64,000 bases of DNA from Owenia fusiformis (Eukaryota; Annelida; Polychaeta; Sabellida; Oweniidae): contig CAIIXF020000010.1 of the NCBI GenBank assembly GCA_903813345.2, positions 34,525,425 through 34,589,424 of the forward strand, in the 5' to 3' direction. Each line of letters begins with the position of its first letter. Within the stretch, counting starts at the first letter, position 1. Position numbers and translations under genes: made by a program. Shown here piece by piece: positions 35,219-46,000 of this stretch. The notes below the pieces were generated by a model, which was not told where the DNA came from, did no database searches, and saw only the letters and a list, made by a program, of their open reading frames with translations.

Positions 35219-36187
35219 TATGTGTCCTCAGAAGTATAATCCTTGGAATAGTTAATTATGTAGAATGTACATTTAACTCCGAAATGCACAAAGTCTATTT
35301 AAATATAAAAATTTGATCATGCCGCTGACAGATGGATTAGACTGCCTGAAGTTGAAGAAGAAATATTTGTGATGTTGCCATAGAATGATATGTTATGTGA
35401 TTGTCATTAATACGTTATTTGCACATTCGTGTACGTTCATATAAAGAAGCTCACTATATTCATGGAATAATGATGAAGCTTTCCTCGTGATCGAAGCGGG
35501 TAGTCGTGAAATTTGCTCGTGTTTTCAGCGGGGTCTCATCATGTTTTCAGCGGGGCCTCCTCATTTTTTCAGCGGGGCCATTGGAACACCTTTAATAATG
35601 TATTTCGACCCCCATGGCAGATGTCATTGTCCAGTAACTTATCAATACAGACCATCTTGATCCGATATTTATTATGGAGTATGTAAATCGTATTTATTGC
35701 CTTTATATTTTAACGATAAAGGTAATATATGAACAGTAAATTATGCAAACGTGCATGTTGACGCCCCTTTCCTTCATGCAAGTAAAAAATAATCATTTTT
35801 CATGTCATTTTTTGTCAAATATATCTGTTTTCAAAGTTTTGCTGGAGTATCAAAGAACGGTAATAAGTATTTTCATCCTTTTGGTTCATACAAATAAACA
35901 GGACTATGCTCGCGATTTCAGCGGGAACTTGCTCGCGACTTTTCAATCATAGCGGGGCTTTAGATACTACCCGTGATAGTACTGCCTAGCCTTAACATGT
36001 TAACTCAAATATCTCCAAATGAAATATAATGCAACACAAATTAAAGTAAAATATAAAAAAAAATATAAAAGACATGATGAAATAAAATAGTAATGAGCCA
36101 GGATCATTACAGGATATAGAAGTTGGTTATTATATTTGGAAATTTTCATGCAATGTCACCTCAGATTACTGAAAAACTAAATAATTA

Positions 36188-37174
36188 CAGGGTGGTCCAA
36201 AAAAAGTGAACCCCTGCAACAGGCTACAATTTTCTTAATACATGCATGAATTGGCTCATATTATCACATTTTGTAGAGAAAGGTCTAAAATTTTGGTCGA
36301 TGCCATAATTTATTCTCAATCTTAAATTTTGAAGAAATTACAAGCGTTTAACAAACATGCCTGGAAATTAGATATTGTACAAAATCTTACAAATGTGATT
36401 CACGGAAATTGTTGAAACACATTGGATGATCTTAAACAGCTTTCAGTTAGAGATACAAGTTTAAAACCCTACCATATGACAAAAGGGACACTATTCAAGC
36501 AGACAACACATTTCACACTTTCATTGATCATTTTGAAGCACTTTTAACTGTTCAACAGTTCAGGGGTATGTTACCTACACCAACAGTTAGAGGGGGGCCT
36601 CTTATGGAAGGAAGTTGCCCCTGTGACCAGGAATCTGATAACCCCTTCATCAAATATCTTTAAAAAATCAAAAGAAAATCCAATATTCAATGTTTTGAGC
36701 CATATATCATTAGAATTGGTCCATGATTTATGAAGATATTGACATTTCAAGGTCATATAGGGGTATGTTCATGATTTCACTGAAAAATGTTTTCGTATGT
36801 GGAAGCTTAGCACATCTTTTTGGATCACAATAACCTTGCAACTAGCAAATGTAGGATGCTAGTTTTAAGCCATAATGTGCAAGATTTAAAATTGAACAAA
36901 GTCAGAAAATATTAGTTCTTTAAGACTGCAGCTTAAAAAATTCTCAGGGGAAAGGTGTTAAAGGGTTGAAGAATCGCGGATATTGAAAATCACAATTTCA
37001 GTAATGTTTGGTTAGGGCTTATAATTTCTGCAAATTTCAAGACTAAGAAAAATGTATGGTACCAACATAAATTTTAGACCTTCATCTACAACATGTGAAA
37101 ATAAAAAATAATTCCTGCAAGTAATAAGGGAAATATGGCCAGTTGCAGGGGTTCACTTTTTTTGGACCACCCTG
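36188..37174 (-). mobile_element. 1.0-kb mariner-type MITE, copy B
   Basis: It has the same family ends as copy A (CAGGGTGGTCCAAAAAAAG...), flanked by TA (36186-36187, 37175-37176). The interior is the reverse complement of copy A with scattered differences and small indels. It has no transposase ORF. Confidence 0.85.
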
Positions 37175-37256
37175 TATATTATCCAAATGTAACGTTTGTA
37201 CTTGATAGGATAATATAACACAATTTAATTTGCACCTTTTCATCTTCACTTTTTAG

Positions 37257-37417
37257 CACTGACAAAGATGGCGAACTGCAGAGAGTCGCTCTTAACCAGC
37301 AAAGTCGAGACTCGCACATGCACGTACCCCTAGAACAGGTGACGCCCTTCTACACAGCCATGAAAAACTACAATGATGCTCTCTACAACAATTCCTTCCG
37401 TATTAAAATGGAACCAG
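37257..37417 (+). CDS. BBOX1: gamma-butyrobetaine dioxygenase, coding exon 6 (residues 280-334)
   Basis: A CTTCACTTTTTAG acceptor precedes it, and it ends in phase 1 at CCAG before GTAACA. It encodes DKDGELQRVALNQQSRDSHM, then VPLEQVTPFYTAMK and FRIKMEPG. These match the family's D-KG-x-V-x-R-I-x-FNN-x-x-RD strand and the VPxExVxPFYxALK helix. It lies 82 bp after MITE copy B. The phase at its donor does not fit the only plausible acceptor of exon 7 (see findings). Confidence 0.9.
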
Positions 37418-37715
37418 GTAACAGTTGCCTGTTATGAAATTAATTGAGTGATCGTAAAATACCTTAACGTCATTTGAAATGCCCACATATTTATATTTTA
37501 GCGTAATATGAAGTTCTCCAATGACTTCCGCATATTGAACAAGTGCTATTCTCTTGGCTTACTAAAACTGATCAATAGACTCTCCCATAACTTCCAAACA
37601 CCGACCATGGGGTTTCCCATAGTCTTATTTCTTACTACTTTACACTTCCAAATCTCGAAATGGACAAATGTTGATACACTTTCTAGTTGAAAAACACCGC
37701 GTGTCTTGTTGCAAG

Positions 37716-37875
37716 GGATATTGTTTGTTTTGACAACATGCGCGTCCTGCATGGGCGGACAGGTTTCAAAATGAATCAGAATGGGTCCAGACTTCTAGAA
37801 GGTGGATACATCGAATGGGATGAACTGAGATCTATGCAGAATGTGATGAAGAAAGAGTTAAACATCATGGATTAA
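37716..37875 (+). CDS. BBOX1: gamma-butyrobetaine dioxygenase, terminal coding exon 7 (residues 335-386)
   Basis: The in-frame codons from GAT (37717) read DIVCFDNMRVLHGRTGF, then LLEGGYIEWDELRSMQ, ending in a TAA at 37873-37875. His346 by my count, in VLHGR, is the distal iron ligand (human His347). The following Arg belongs to the 2-oxoglutarate-binding region. The acceptor is taken as GCAAG at 37711-37715. This leaves one base before GAT, where a phase-1 intron needs two, so one base appears to be missing at the junction or the junction is non-standard. An AATAAA overlaps the stop codon (37874-37879); the true poly(A) site may be further on. Confidence 0.88.
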
Positions 37876-38570
37876 TAAATGCTTGATGTTCATGTAGTTG
37901 AGCAACTGAGCCTCTACAGAAAGACACTACTTGTGCCAGAATTTGAAATATGATATACCATTAGAAAGGGAGCACAAGAATTCAGTGATTATTGCACTCT
38001 GAACAGGTTTCTTACTTGATTCATCTATTCTTAAAGACTGATGATATGTACAGCCAAACATAAACATAAAACAATGGTGAACTCTGGGTGAAGGAACTTT
38101 AGATATATTTTGCAGATTTATCTCAAAAGTAGAACAAAAACTATGAATTAAATTAATCATCCTTGACTTTTGCAAGACATTCCCCAATTGGTACAACAGT
38201 GTAACATTGTATAACAAAAAGGTTACGGTGTACCTATATCTTCTCCTTGACATCCATCCACTATCTAGATAACTATAAAATAATAGTTCGAGTGGTATGT
38301 AAGTGGGACTGTCAATGAACTATCTTACATACAAGATATCTACTATGTACTCTAAATAGGTGCAATATACCACTGCTTTCTCAAGTGAACACTACATAAA
38401 AAATCACAAAAATTCAATTATATTTGAGAGTTATTCCAAAATTAGAGGGTAACATTTTTTGTGTCACCCTGTATATCAAATGAAAGTGGTGGATAAAGGA
38501 ATAATTTTGAGTAGTCACATAAAAGCAATGTGAACTACTAAAACCAACTAGAATTTCGTTTCCAAAACAG
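37876..38570. other. BBOX 3' flank
   Basis: Probably the 3' UTR at first, then intergenic. A lone mariner-type end (TGTGTCACCCTGTATA) at about 38460-38475 hints at a broken MITE. Nothing else is supported. Confidence 0.4.
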
Positions 38571-39306
38571 TGTCACCGGCCAGGCGTGACCGATAATCAC
38601 TCAGGGCTGTTTCCAGGATCTTGTGGGTCTCTGGTACTCACAGGTCGCAGCTATTAATCAACGAACGCAGTAGATGTAGTGTTCCTTATGATTTTATTTC
38701 CCGATCCTTGTTCTTGATTCCATGTGCCTAAGTCCGAGTTGTAGCCAAATATTTAGTATGTCCGAAATGTTGCCAAAATTCTCTAAGTCCAAAAGTATCG
38801 AATATTTCCTAAGTCCATTTTGTTTTAGCTTCCTTCCGTGGTTTTGTTAGTATTTGATTATTTCCAATTTTCGAGTCTCCTGACTGCAATTCGGCACTTG
38901 TTTATATACAGGTAGAGCTACATTGATCATTCTGTCAAAATATTGCTTATATTTGCTATAATTTGGGCTTAAATTTCGCTTAGCTTGCAGATATTTAAAA
39001 TTGTATTTAGGTTTTGATTGGATAATAATAAACATCAATATAATATTTTTGACAGAAAAATCGTGTTTTGTTACTATAAATACATAACCAGTTCCAACCT
39101 GTAACAGGTGAAACAGTACATTCTATTGTCATAAATCATTTTAGGTTATGTTAAGTTCTAGATCTGTCCGACAGATGATCTTACATCAAGATAATTGTAT
39201 TACTCATACCTGTAGACACTTTGATAATTATTACATTAATTTATATAAATTATTAATTGATTAATTAATTTTAATTACTAATTAATCTGAAAAGTGGGTT
39301 GTAACA
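38571..39306. mobile_element. candidate solo LTR
   Basis: The segment starts TGTCACCGGCC and ends GGGTTGTAACA. It is flanked by the direct repeat ACAG (38567-38570 and 39307-39310). TG...CA termini, a 4-bp duplication and 736 bp fit a solo LTR, perhaps Gypsy-type. Read on the - strand it starts TGTTACAACCC, a common LTR start. No internal region is present. Confidence 0.5.
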
Positions 39307-40480
39307 ACAGGAAGGGGGTAAATATTAAATCAAATTTCCTGCCCCTTGTGCAATAAATCGGGCCAAATACTCACCATCCCTCGACATAACAACATGCTCC
39401 TACAACAAAAGAGGCCAACATCCGTATAATTTGATATTGGAGAGGTTAAGCAAATACGGTTTTTCAAAACGTATACGTAAACGCAAAGTACATTGAATCA
39501 ACATAGGATTGTATCGCTTTAGTCTACTTCAGATACCCGTTCAACTTCAAAGTTGCGTGTTTAGAACGGGAGATTTTAAATTTCACGTTGCTATCAACGG
39601 GAATCATTATACTCATGTCTGTTGAATACTATCCTTGCAATTTTGATTTCGATGCAGAGTATAATTCTTTCTGAAGAAGATGATGTATGTTACGCATGAT
39701 TTAACTCCAATAATCTCACCCTTGGTATACGCAGCTAACGAAAATTGACCGGTACGGGTCAGAAGCTGGACCGGAACGGGTTAACGGTTTTATTTGGATT
39801 TAAAACAGCCATAACTTGCTCAATATTGACTTCCTCGTGTCTATTTGAAATATATGATGCCTCCCGATGCTTTTAAGTACCTCAATTTTTTACAGATTTT
39901 TAAACGGACCAAAACTCTCTAAATGCTCATTTATGCTCTTTTCTCTCGAGAACGACTGACTCATTTTCACGATAACCTTTATTTAGTACTTCTAACATAT
40001 AAGATCTATTTTTCCCCATCAAGGTATTATGTAGATGACATGCTATTTACATCTTGTGAGTTTCAATGACGCGCGTTTGATTTTATAAAAAATGCCATAC
40101 TTTGTGACAACGAATTTCATTCTGCTTGCAGCGAGAAGACGGACCGGTTCGGGGCAATAGCATGAACATAATTTAGGAATCTTTATACATGTGTGTTACA
40201 TATATTATTACAAGGATCTAAAGTTTTAAATCTTTTCTTAGAACGTCTCCGATAGACCGTTACATGTCCGTTGTAAATTCCAATGGTTAGAATATTGCCC
40301 ATCTATGCGATCAGGTCATTGCTCTATTTTTATTCAGAAGTGCATTCATTTCTGAACAAAATACTCAATCGGCAGGGCGCTGGCAGATGAATCGGGGCTT
40401 ATTTGAGCTAGACATAGCTCGGTGTCTTCTTCTTTCCCTTTTTAGTTTTACCGTAATTATTGAAGATCTAGGAAGTAATA
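39307..40480. other. intergenic sequence without supported features
   Basis: AT-rich. Short GGACCGGNNCGGG motifs occur at about 39750-39780 and 40140, without a clear repeat structure. No ORF of interest. Confidence 0.4.
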
Positions 40481-41104
40481 CAAGGTAAGACAAAAACGCC
40501 ACTTTTTCAAAATATGCTATAACTTTTTTAATTCTTGATACCAAATCATAATTTCCATACCAAATGAAACCTGAGGTTGCTACCTAGTATCTAGCCATGG
40601 ATTATGAATTTTACACTTTTACTTGAATAAATTATGTCACCAGCGTCTCGCTTAAACATGTGGTGTGCCATGAGGAATAAACATAATTTTCAAAATGTTC
40701 CTGAACTGATACAGCCTGATGACCACCAAGCCAGTAGCCTTGATCCAAACCCCAGTGAGTATAGGGTATGGGAAGGTCTCTGGGAGATGGTATAAACGCA
40801 ACTAATGTCAAAAATTGCTCAACTAAAGCTGGCAATGAAGACAGGTTGAAAGAATCTTAGCCAAAATTGCATTGATACTGCTATACCAGCAATGCGACCA
40901 AGACTAAAAAATATCATCAGAGTGAATGTCGGACCAATTGAACTTCTCTTTCAGATAAATAAAATCCAAGTTGACAGACTTATTACATTAAATTGTTACT
41001 TAGAACCATTGGCACTACATAACTGCAAAATTTGGTGCATGTAGGTTGGAAAATAAAAAAAGTTATAGCGTCTTGAAAAAAGTGGCGTTTTTTGTGCAAC
41101 CCTG
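40481..41104 (+). mobile_element. decayed mariner element (624 bp)
   Basis: The imperfect TIRs CAAGGTAAGACAAAAACGCC (left) and, read inward from the right, CAGGGTTGCACAAAAAACGC lie next to TA dinucleotides (40479-40480, 41105-41106). The interior keeps only the C-terminal part of a mariner transposase on the + strand. It is a large internal deletion derivative. Confidence 0.8.
40675..41000 (+). pseudogene. mariner-family transposase C-terminal remnant
   Basis: The + strand reads VPELIQPDDHQASSLDPNPS, then EYRVWEGLWEMV before a stop. The D-x-N-P-x-E-Y-x-VW block is the third catalytic Asp region of Tc1/mariner transposases (DD34D class). Further pieces in shifted frames follow (QLKLAM, AIPAMRPRLKNII, GPIEL), matching the usual C-terminus. 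Stops and frameshifts show it is dead, and the N-terminal DNA-binding and first catalytic residues are missing. Confidence 0.8.
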
Positions 41105-41106
41105 TA

Positions 41107-41550
41107 CAAGACTGAAGAGAAAATAACGAACGAACCAAGCTAATTACAATGGGAAAACATATGAAATCTAGTTTTGTTAAATGTTTTATTTCACAATACA
41201 AATGATGCTGAATGTTCAGCTCTCAATAAAAGTTTTCAGCGTACCATTCGATCACACTCAGGGTATTAAGTACATGTAAAATATATATTGCCATCTATGG
41301 AACACATATAACTCTATATATAAAATAGGGTACATCTAAATGTCGCTATAAGTGACATCTTTTCATACACTTCACACTAAGGTCATGGCCTATGAGGTAA
41401 AAATGACAAATGGATTATCAGATAATGCTTATCTCATTTAGATCCTTTTTTTCTTTTTGGAAATCAATCATGTGACATAGCTCAATGTTTTCGTGCATTA
41501 ATCTCATTAAAAATTGCTACTTTGAGGTCAAAAATTCGGCCTAAAAAGTT
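41107..41550. other. intergenic gap before the 9.3-kb element
   Basis: No coding or structural feature is seen. The last four bases, AGTT at 41547-41550, are the left target duplication of the next element. Confidence 0.4.
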
Positions 41551-42721
41551 AACAGGATCTTAAGAGGTTCTGGACAAATCATTTGATTCTGGACTTGACA
41601 TATTTTTTTTCCAACGAAATCACATCCAAGGGTTGAATTTTTATTGGATATTTAGAGAGCGAGTCCTGTATTGATTTCAATAAAAAGGTTAAAATAGAAC
41701 GCTATTTGAGAGTTAATCTTATACTTTCATTACATTGATAAATTAAGGCAAATTCTGAAAAATTTTAAAGTGCATTTTTTATGAAATATTATCCAAGTAT
41801 TTAGATGAAACGGTCTTATTTAAATACAAATCATAACATGATGATATTTTTTCATAAAATATTTCTTCAAGAAATTCAATTGAAGGCTCAAGATAAAACG
41901 AGCTAATTTAGGTGAAAACCCTTACATGATGATGTGTTTTCATGACTTCTTTCATAAAATTCCATCAAGGGGTGAAAATAAAATGATCGAATTTAAGTGA
42001 TTTAAGGATCACGAGGATAGGTTTTCTTGGATATTTTCTATGAAATCCCATCCAGTGGTCAAGGTAAAATTTTTATTTGGTATATTTGGTCACGTGTTCG
42101 AACCCATAGAACCATATAGGAACGTCATTTTGAATGTTACGTGATAAATCCATATAAGGCTTTTAGAACAATGTGGGGAAAGATGAGGGGAAACCCCTGA
42201 CACCTGTTCACGATTTTATCCGAACGTTCATCGGATCATTTCGGTTTTTATGCACTTCATTATTTTACCGAAGTTTGCCGATTCGATTCGTCGTATTTCG
42301 GAATATTGGGGACAATTTTATACTCCATTGGGAGTATTTTTAATCTACTTCTTATTACGAAGATTCCCGAACCTTGTTCGGATTAATCCGGATTTTCTGA
42401 CCTACTTCATCTACCGAGATTTAACGAGTTTACATTCGGCTCATTTCGGAATCCTGGTGACAATTTTATACTCCATTGGAGTATTTTTGATCTACTTCTC
42501 TGGACTTTTGATCTACTTCTTATGACGAAGATTCCCGAATCAGTTCGGATTAATCCGGATTTTCTGACCTACTTTATCTACCGAGATTTAACGAGTTAAC
42601 ATTCGTCTCATTTCGGAATCCTGGTGACAATTTTATACTCCATTGGAGTATTTTTGATCTACTTTTTCTGGATTTTGCCCTACTTATTATAAGTTGACAG
42701 CAAGCAAATCAAAAAGTTCGC

Positions 42722-42800
42722 CATGAACGGGTTTCGATCGACTAACCTAAAGAGTGGAAGCTAAACACGCTAGCCATGAGGCTAACGTTCACCTGTGTGA
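42722..42800 (-). repeat. tRNA-like module (left arm, - strand)
   Basis: Read on the - strand: GTTAGCCTCATGGCTAGCGT resembles an A box, and about 30 nt on, CGATCGAAACCCG resembles a B box. The arrangement is that of a degenerate tRNA-derived pol III promoter. Stems are not convincing, so it is not a functional tRNA. Confidence 0.4.
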
Positions 42801-42897
42801 GATGATAAAAGTATCATATATTTATACCGAGCGTCAATTTAGAATGATCTTCGCTTTTGACTCCACTTAGATACAACTCGTCAGTTGTATCCAGAAT

Positions 42898-42962
42898 AGG
42901 TGAACGCCTATGGTGTTAGTGAATAACCAAATCCCAGGCGAGTGGTTCGTATCCCACCGTGA
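42898..42962 (+). repeat. tRNA-like module (left arm, + strand)
   Basis: TGGTGTTAGTGAA at 42911 resembles an A box, and GGTTCGTATCC at 42944-42954 matches the B-box consensus (GGTTCGANTCC) closely. A GTGG/CCAC stem encloses the B box. It is divergent from the - strand module 100 bp away. Confidence 0.45.
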
Positions 42963-43005
42963 TATGTTATTTTTGCTTTATTAATACGACAGAAAGGAGC
43001 AAGGT

Positions 43006-46000
43006 GTAGGTTTGAAAACAAGACGTACGTTTATTTCAATACAGTTTTAGAAACATTAACCTCTGATAATTGAAGGATTTCCACTTCTGAAGCGCGACTA
43101 GATCTAAGAAGTTCATTAATCAAGACAGTGTAAACCTTTTAGATATATGTTAGACAATGTACACGCCCCGTGTGGAATCAACTAAATGTTACATTTTGGA
43201 TTTCATTGAGATCCTGTCATAGTCCTAAAATTTATTTTTCTGGAACATCATTTTTTCAACACTGATACAAATTTCCCTGACATTTCCATGACATGTCTAC
43301 AGTTTCAAAATTCCCGGACTCTTTGGCCCTTTTTGACCTTATTTTAAAATTCTCTGACATTTCAGGCACTTGGAAAATTAAATCAAAACCCTGACATTTC
43401 CAGGTGTGTACGAACGCTGGAATTATTCTTAAAATATCCTTCAAACAAAAGGGGAAAATGCTATGCACAAATACTCTAATTTAGTTTGTATTGTAATGCG
43501 TTGTATTACATTGCATTGCATTGTATTGTGTATTTATTTGAGTGTCCGTTGACGGTAAAGAAGGCATTTAAAAGTTATTTGTGAAACTTAATAAACTTAA
43601 TAAACAATACTTTAACAGTATTCTGTTATGGCAAAGTATATTTCATTTTTTCTCTTATTCTCTACAATCTGCGTTGAGGACACTGAAGCATATGACTGTA
43701 TTTTGTTGGTGGGGAACAGCGTATCCTATCGTTCACGGAGCAAATTCAACTCTCGTTCACGAGTACCTTGTTTTTGGGCTCTTGTCCCAAAGATAACGAT
43801 TGTATAAGGTTGCATAATCAGGATTATGAGCTTTCATGTTCTCATAGTTACATCTGTTGTAAAACGAATCTTGTCGCAACCTCTGCAAATCACGACAGCA
43901 TAACATTTGAATCACGTTGACATCATTGCAAAATTAGGCTAAATATGCTAAGTCAAGACGTTAATTAGCCCACGAAAGTTCATGGGTAACTTGAGAACTA
44001 CAAAATACAACCAAATACTTTTCGAACGTACAATAGCAATATTTCTCACCTAACGTCTTCATAGTTTTAGGAACGTATTTTAAACGCATGATAGCCAAAT
44101 ATATCAAGATACTATATCTGCCTAAATGAAGTTATCTAGTGTTTACAAAGTTTTGAAATATATTATATCCAGATCCATCAGAAATTAACTTATCCATTTA
44201 CATTACTTTACTAGTTCTAGTATCTTGCACGACTCGTTCATAAGAATTATTTAATTCTACCTCGTTCCCAATACGTCCTCAGACAGACAAGAAATTGAAG
44301 TCACACCCGTTTGTTTGCGTGGCATATTTATACGTATACGCACTTTCTCTGATTATTGTCAAACAAATACATTTCAGGAGAAGAACATAAAAAACAAATG
44401 CCTGAAACGAATGCCGAAACATAAATCCCAAGTGATTAAGTATAGAATGTTTTATTCTTTTACGATTTGATAAGAGACCGAGACTAAGAAATTAAATGCG
44501 ACGAAATATTTTGACAACGTAATTTGTATACTGTTTTATTCTTAAAGTTCTATGCGATAAATTATTTTATCTGTTTCAAAATGTTTCATTTTATTTTGCC
44601 TATATAAAAGAGATTGAAGAAGATAAGATAAACTGTTCCGTAATATATATTGTGTTTTAATAACCTTTTTTTAGAATCACAATGTAAAATAAATCTCCCG
44701 TTCCTGCCATTCTGGTAACGCCATGCAATGGATGCAATTCAAAGTGAGAGAGAGATCTATGAATAACAGAATGCGTCCATGCCATTAATTTGGCCAAATA
44801 CATGGCATGAAACTGACGTAAGTTTAAGTAAGCTACGCCCCCCGCTTTCTCTGGTAAATTATGACTTTATTTTTCGGAGTAATGGGTTTCGGACAACTGG
44901 GTTTCGGAGAACTGGGGTGTACCCGATTACGCTTTGCACGCCGCTTTAAAATCCCGATGTCTCCAGAGGTAGTTTAATCCGGTAGCCGACAGGCGTTTCT
45001 TGCATTATTGAATACAAGCTAACCTTATATTCGCGAATGCAACTAACGCCTTCCGGCTACCTGATTAACCCAGTATAATATGACCAAGTCATTTAAATAT
45101 GAATGGAATAGTGGCAGGTACTATTCGTATTGACATAAGTTTCCAGTAAAATAATAGGTTAATCCGGTAGCCGACAGGCGTTAGTTGCATTTGCGAATAC
45201 AAGCTAAGACTATGATTTGGGAATGGAAGATTTCAGCTTCCGGATTAACCTACCATTCTATGGGCGACTCATTTAAATATGAAAGAACCTGACAATATTC
45301 CATTAATATTTTAATGAATTGCCCATAAAATAGTAAAGTAGGTTTATCCGGTAGCCGACAGGCGTTAGCGGCATTCGCGAATACAAGCTCCTTTATTTCA
45401 TAATTTGGGAAATATATATTTTCACAATATTGAAATAGATGGTGGTTCAAAGTGGAATACATATCATACAAGTGTCACAGATATTTTTAGTGCATATATG
45501 GTCTGTCTTTGCATGACTTTGTAGAACATATCAAAACCCTGGGATCCACAGGGTAACAGTAAGTACATTTCGTTAGATCTTCCGAAGTTCATGCTTCAAA
45601 GTTGTCAAAGTTGTAAAAGGGTAATCCTTTTTTGAGTACGAAAGCGTACTTTTTGTTCAATAGCCTTTCCCAGCTGCTAATCTTTTGAGTGCATCGTGCA
45701 TTCAACGAATTGTATTCACTTATTAACCAATCAGTGCCAGGAACAAAATGCACGCTTACTTTTTGGGCTAAGTTTAGTGTTTTATGAAGCATGCTACATA
45801 CAAATGTTACGCTTTTGCTCATTTACTTTGAGAACTATCTATAGGTACACATTACCAATTGACTCCTAGATTTGAGTGAACAAGTACCTCGTATTTTTCA
45901 TTTTTCGATATTTTGAGATTTGTTGGCTGATGAGTAACTTGATATTTTATGTCTAAATATATTAAAGTGGTTAATAGTAATAGTTTTATTGTACACCATA

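Larger units (their letters stand above)
28423..35976. mobile_element. 7.5-kb inverted-repeat unit with GCGGGG-type subterminal repeats
   Basis: The ends are inverted: TCACGGGTAGTATCTAAAGC at 28423 and its complement ending at 35976. The match continues through CCCCGCTATGATT and a CGCGAGCAAGTTCCCGCTGA block. The flanking bases allow a 3-bp duplication TAG. Just inside each end are several copies of a CCCCGCTGAAA/TTTCAGCGGGG module (28830-28925 and 35505-35580). The interior holds a hairpin, a huge pyrimidine tract, an ACGA-type tract and a nested mariner-like element. No transposase is present. Confidence 0.6.
41551..43005 (+). repeat. left terminal inverted repeat (1,455 bp)
   Basis: It contains outer AT-rich sequence with three spaced versions of a 'TCATAAAATTCCATCAA..G..AAATAAAA' theme. 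A ~130-150-bp subrepeat follows, repeated two to three times (42290-42660), with TTTCGGAAT, GTTCGGATTAATCCGG and ACTCCATTGGAGTATTTTT. The inner part holds the tRNA-like modules. An 84-91-codon hydrophobic ORF (42250-42525) arises from the subrepeats. Confidence 0.85.

Noticed and set aside
223-37875. Trimethyllysine dioxygenase instead of BBOX
   Set aside because: There is no mitochondrial leader, ligand numbering and length match BBOX1, and the C-terminal LEGGYIEWD fits the BBOX LEGAYADWD type.
40632-40835. - strand ORF of 67 codons
   Set aside because: It is the antisense shadow of the mariner transposase remnant.
42250-42525. Membrane protein gene in the 9.3-kb element arm
   Set aside because: The ORF coincides with subrepeats in the inverted arms and matches no family.
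43256-43468. - strand ORF of 70 codons
   Set aside because: It is made of short CTGACATTTCC-type repeats with no family resemblance.
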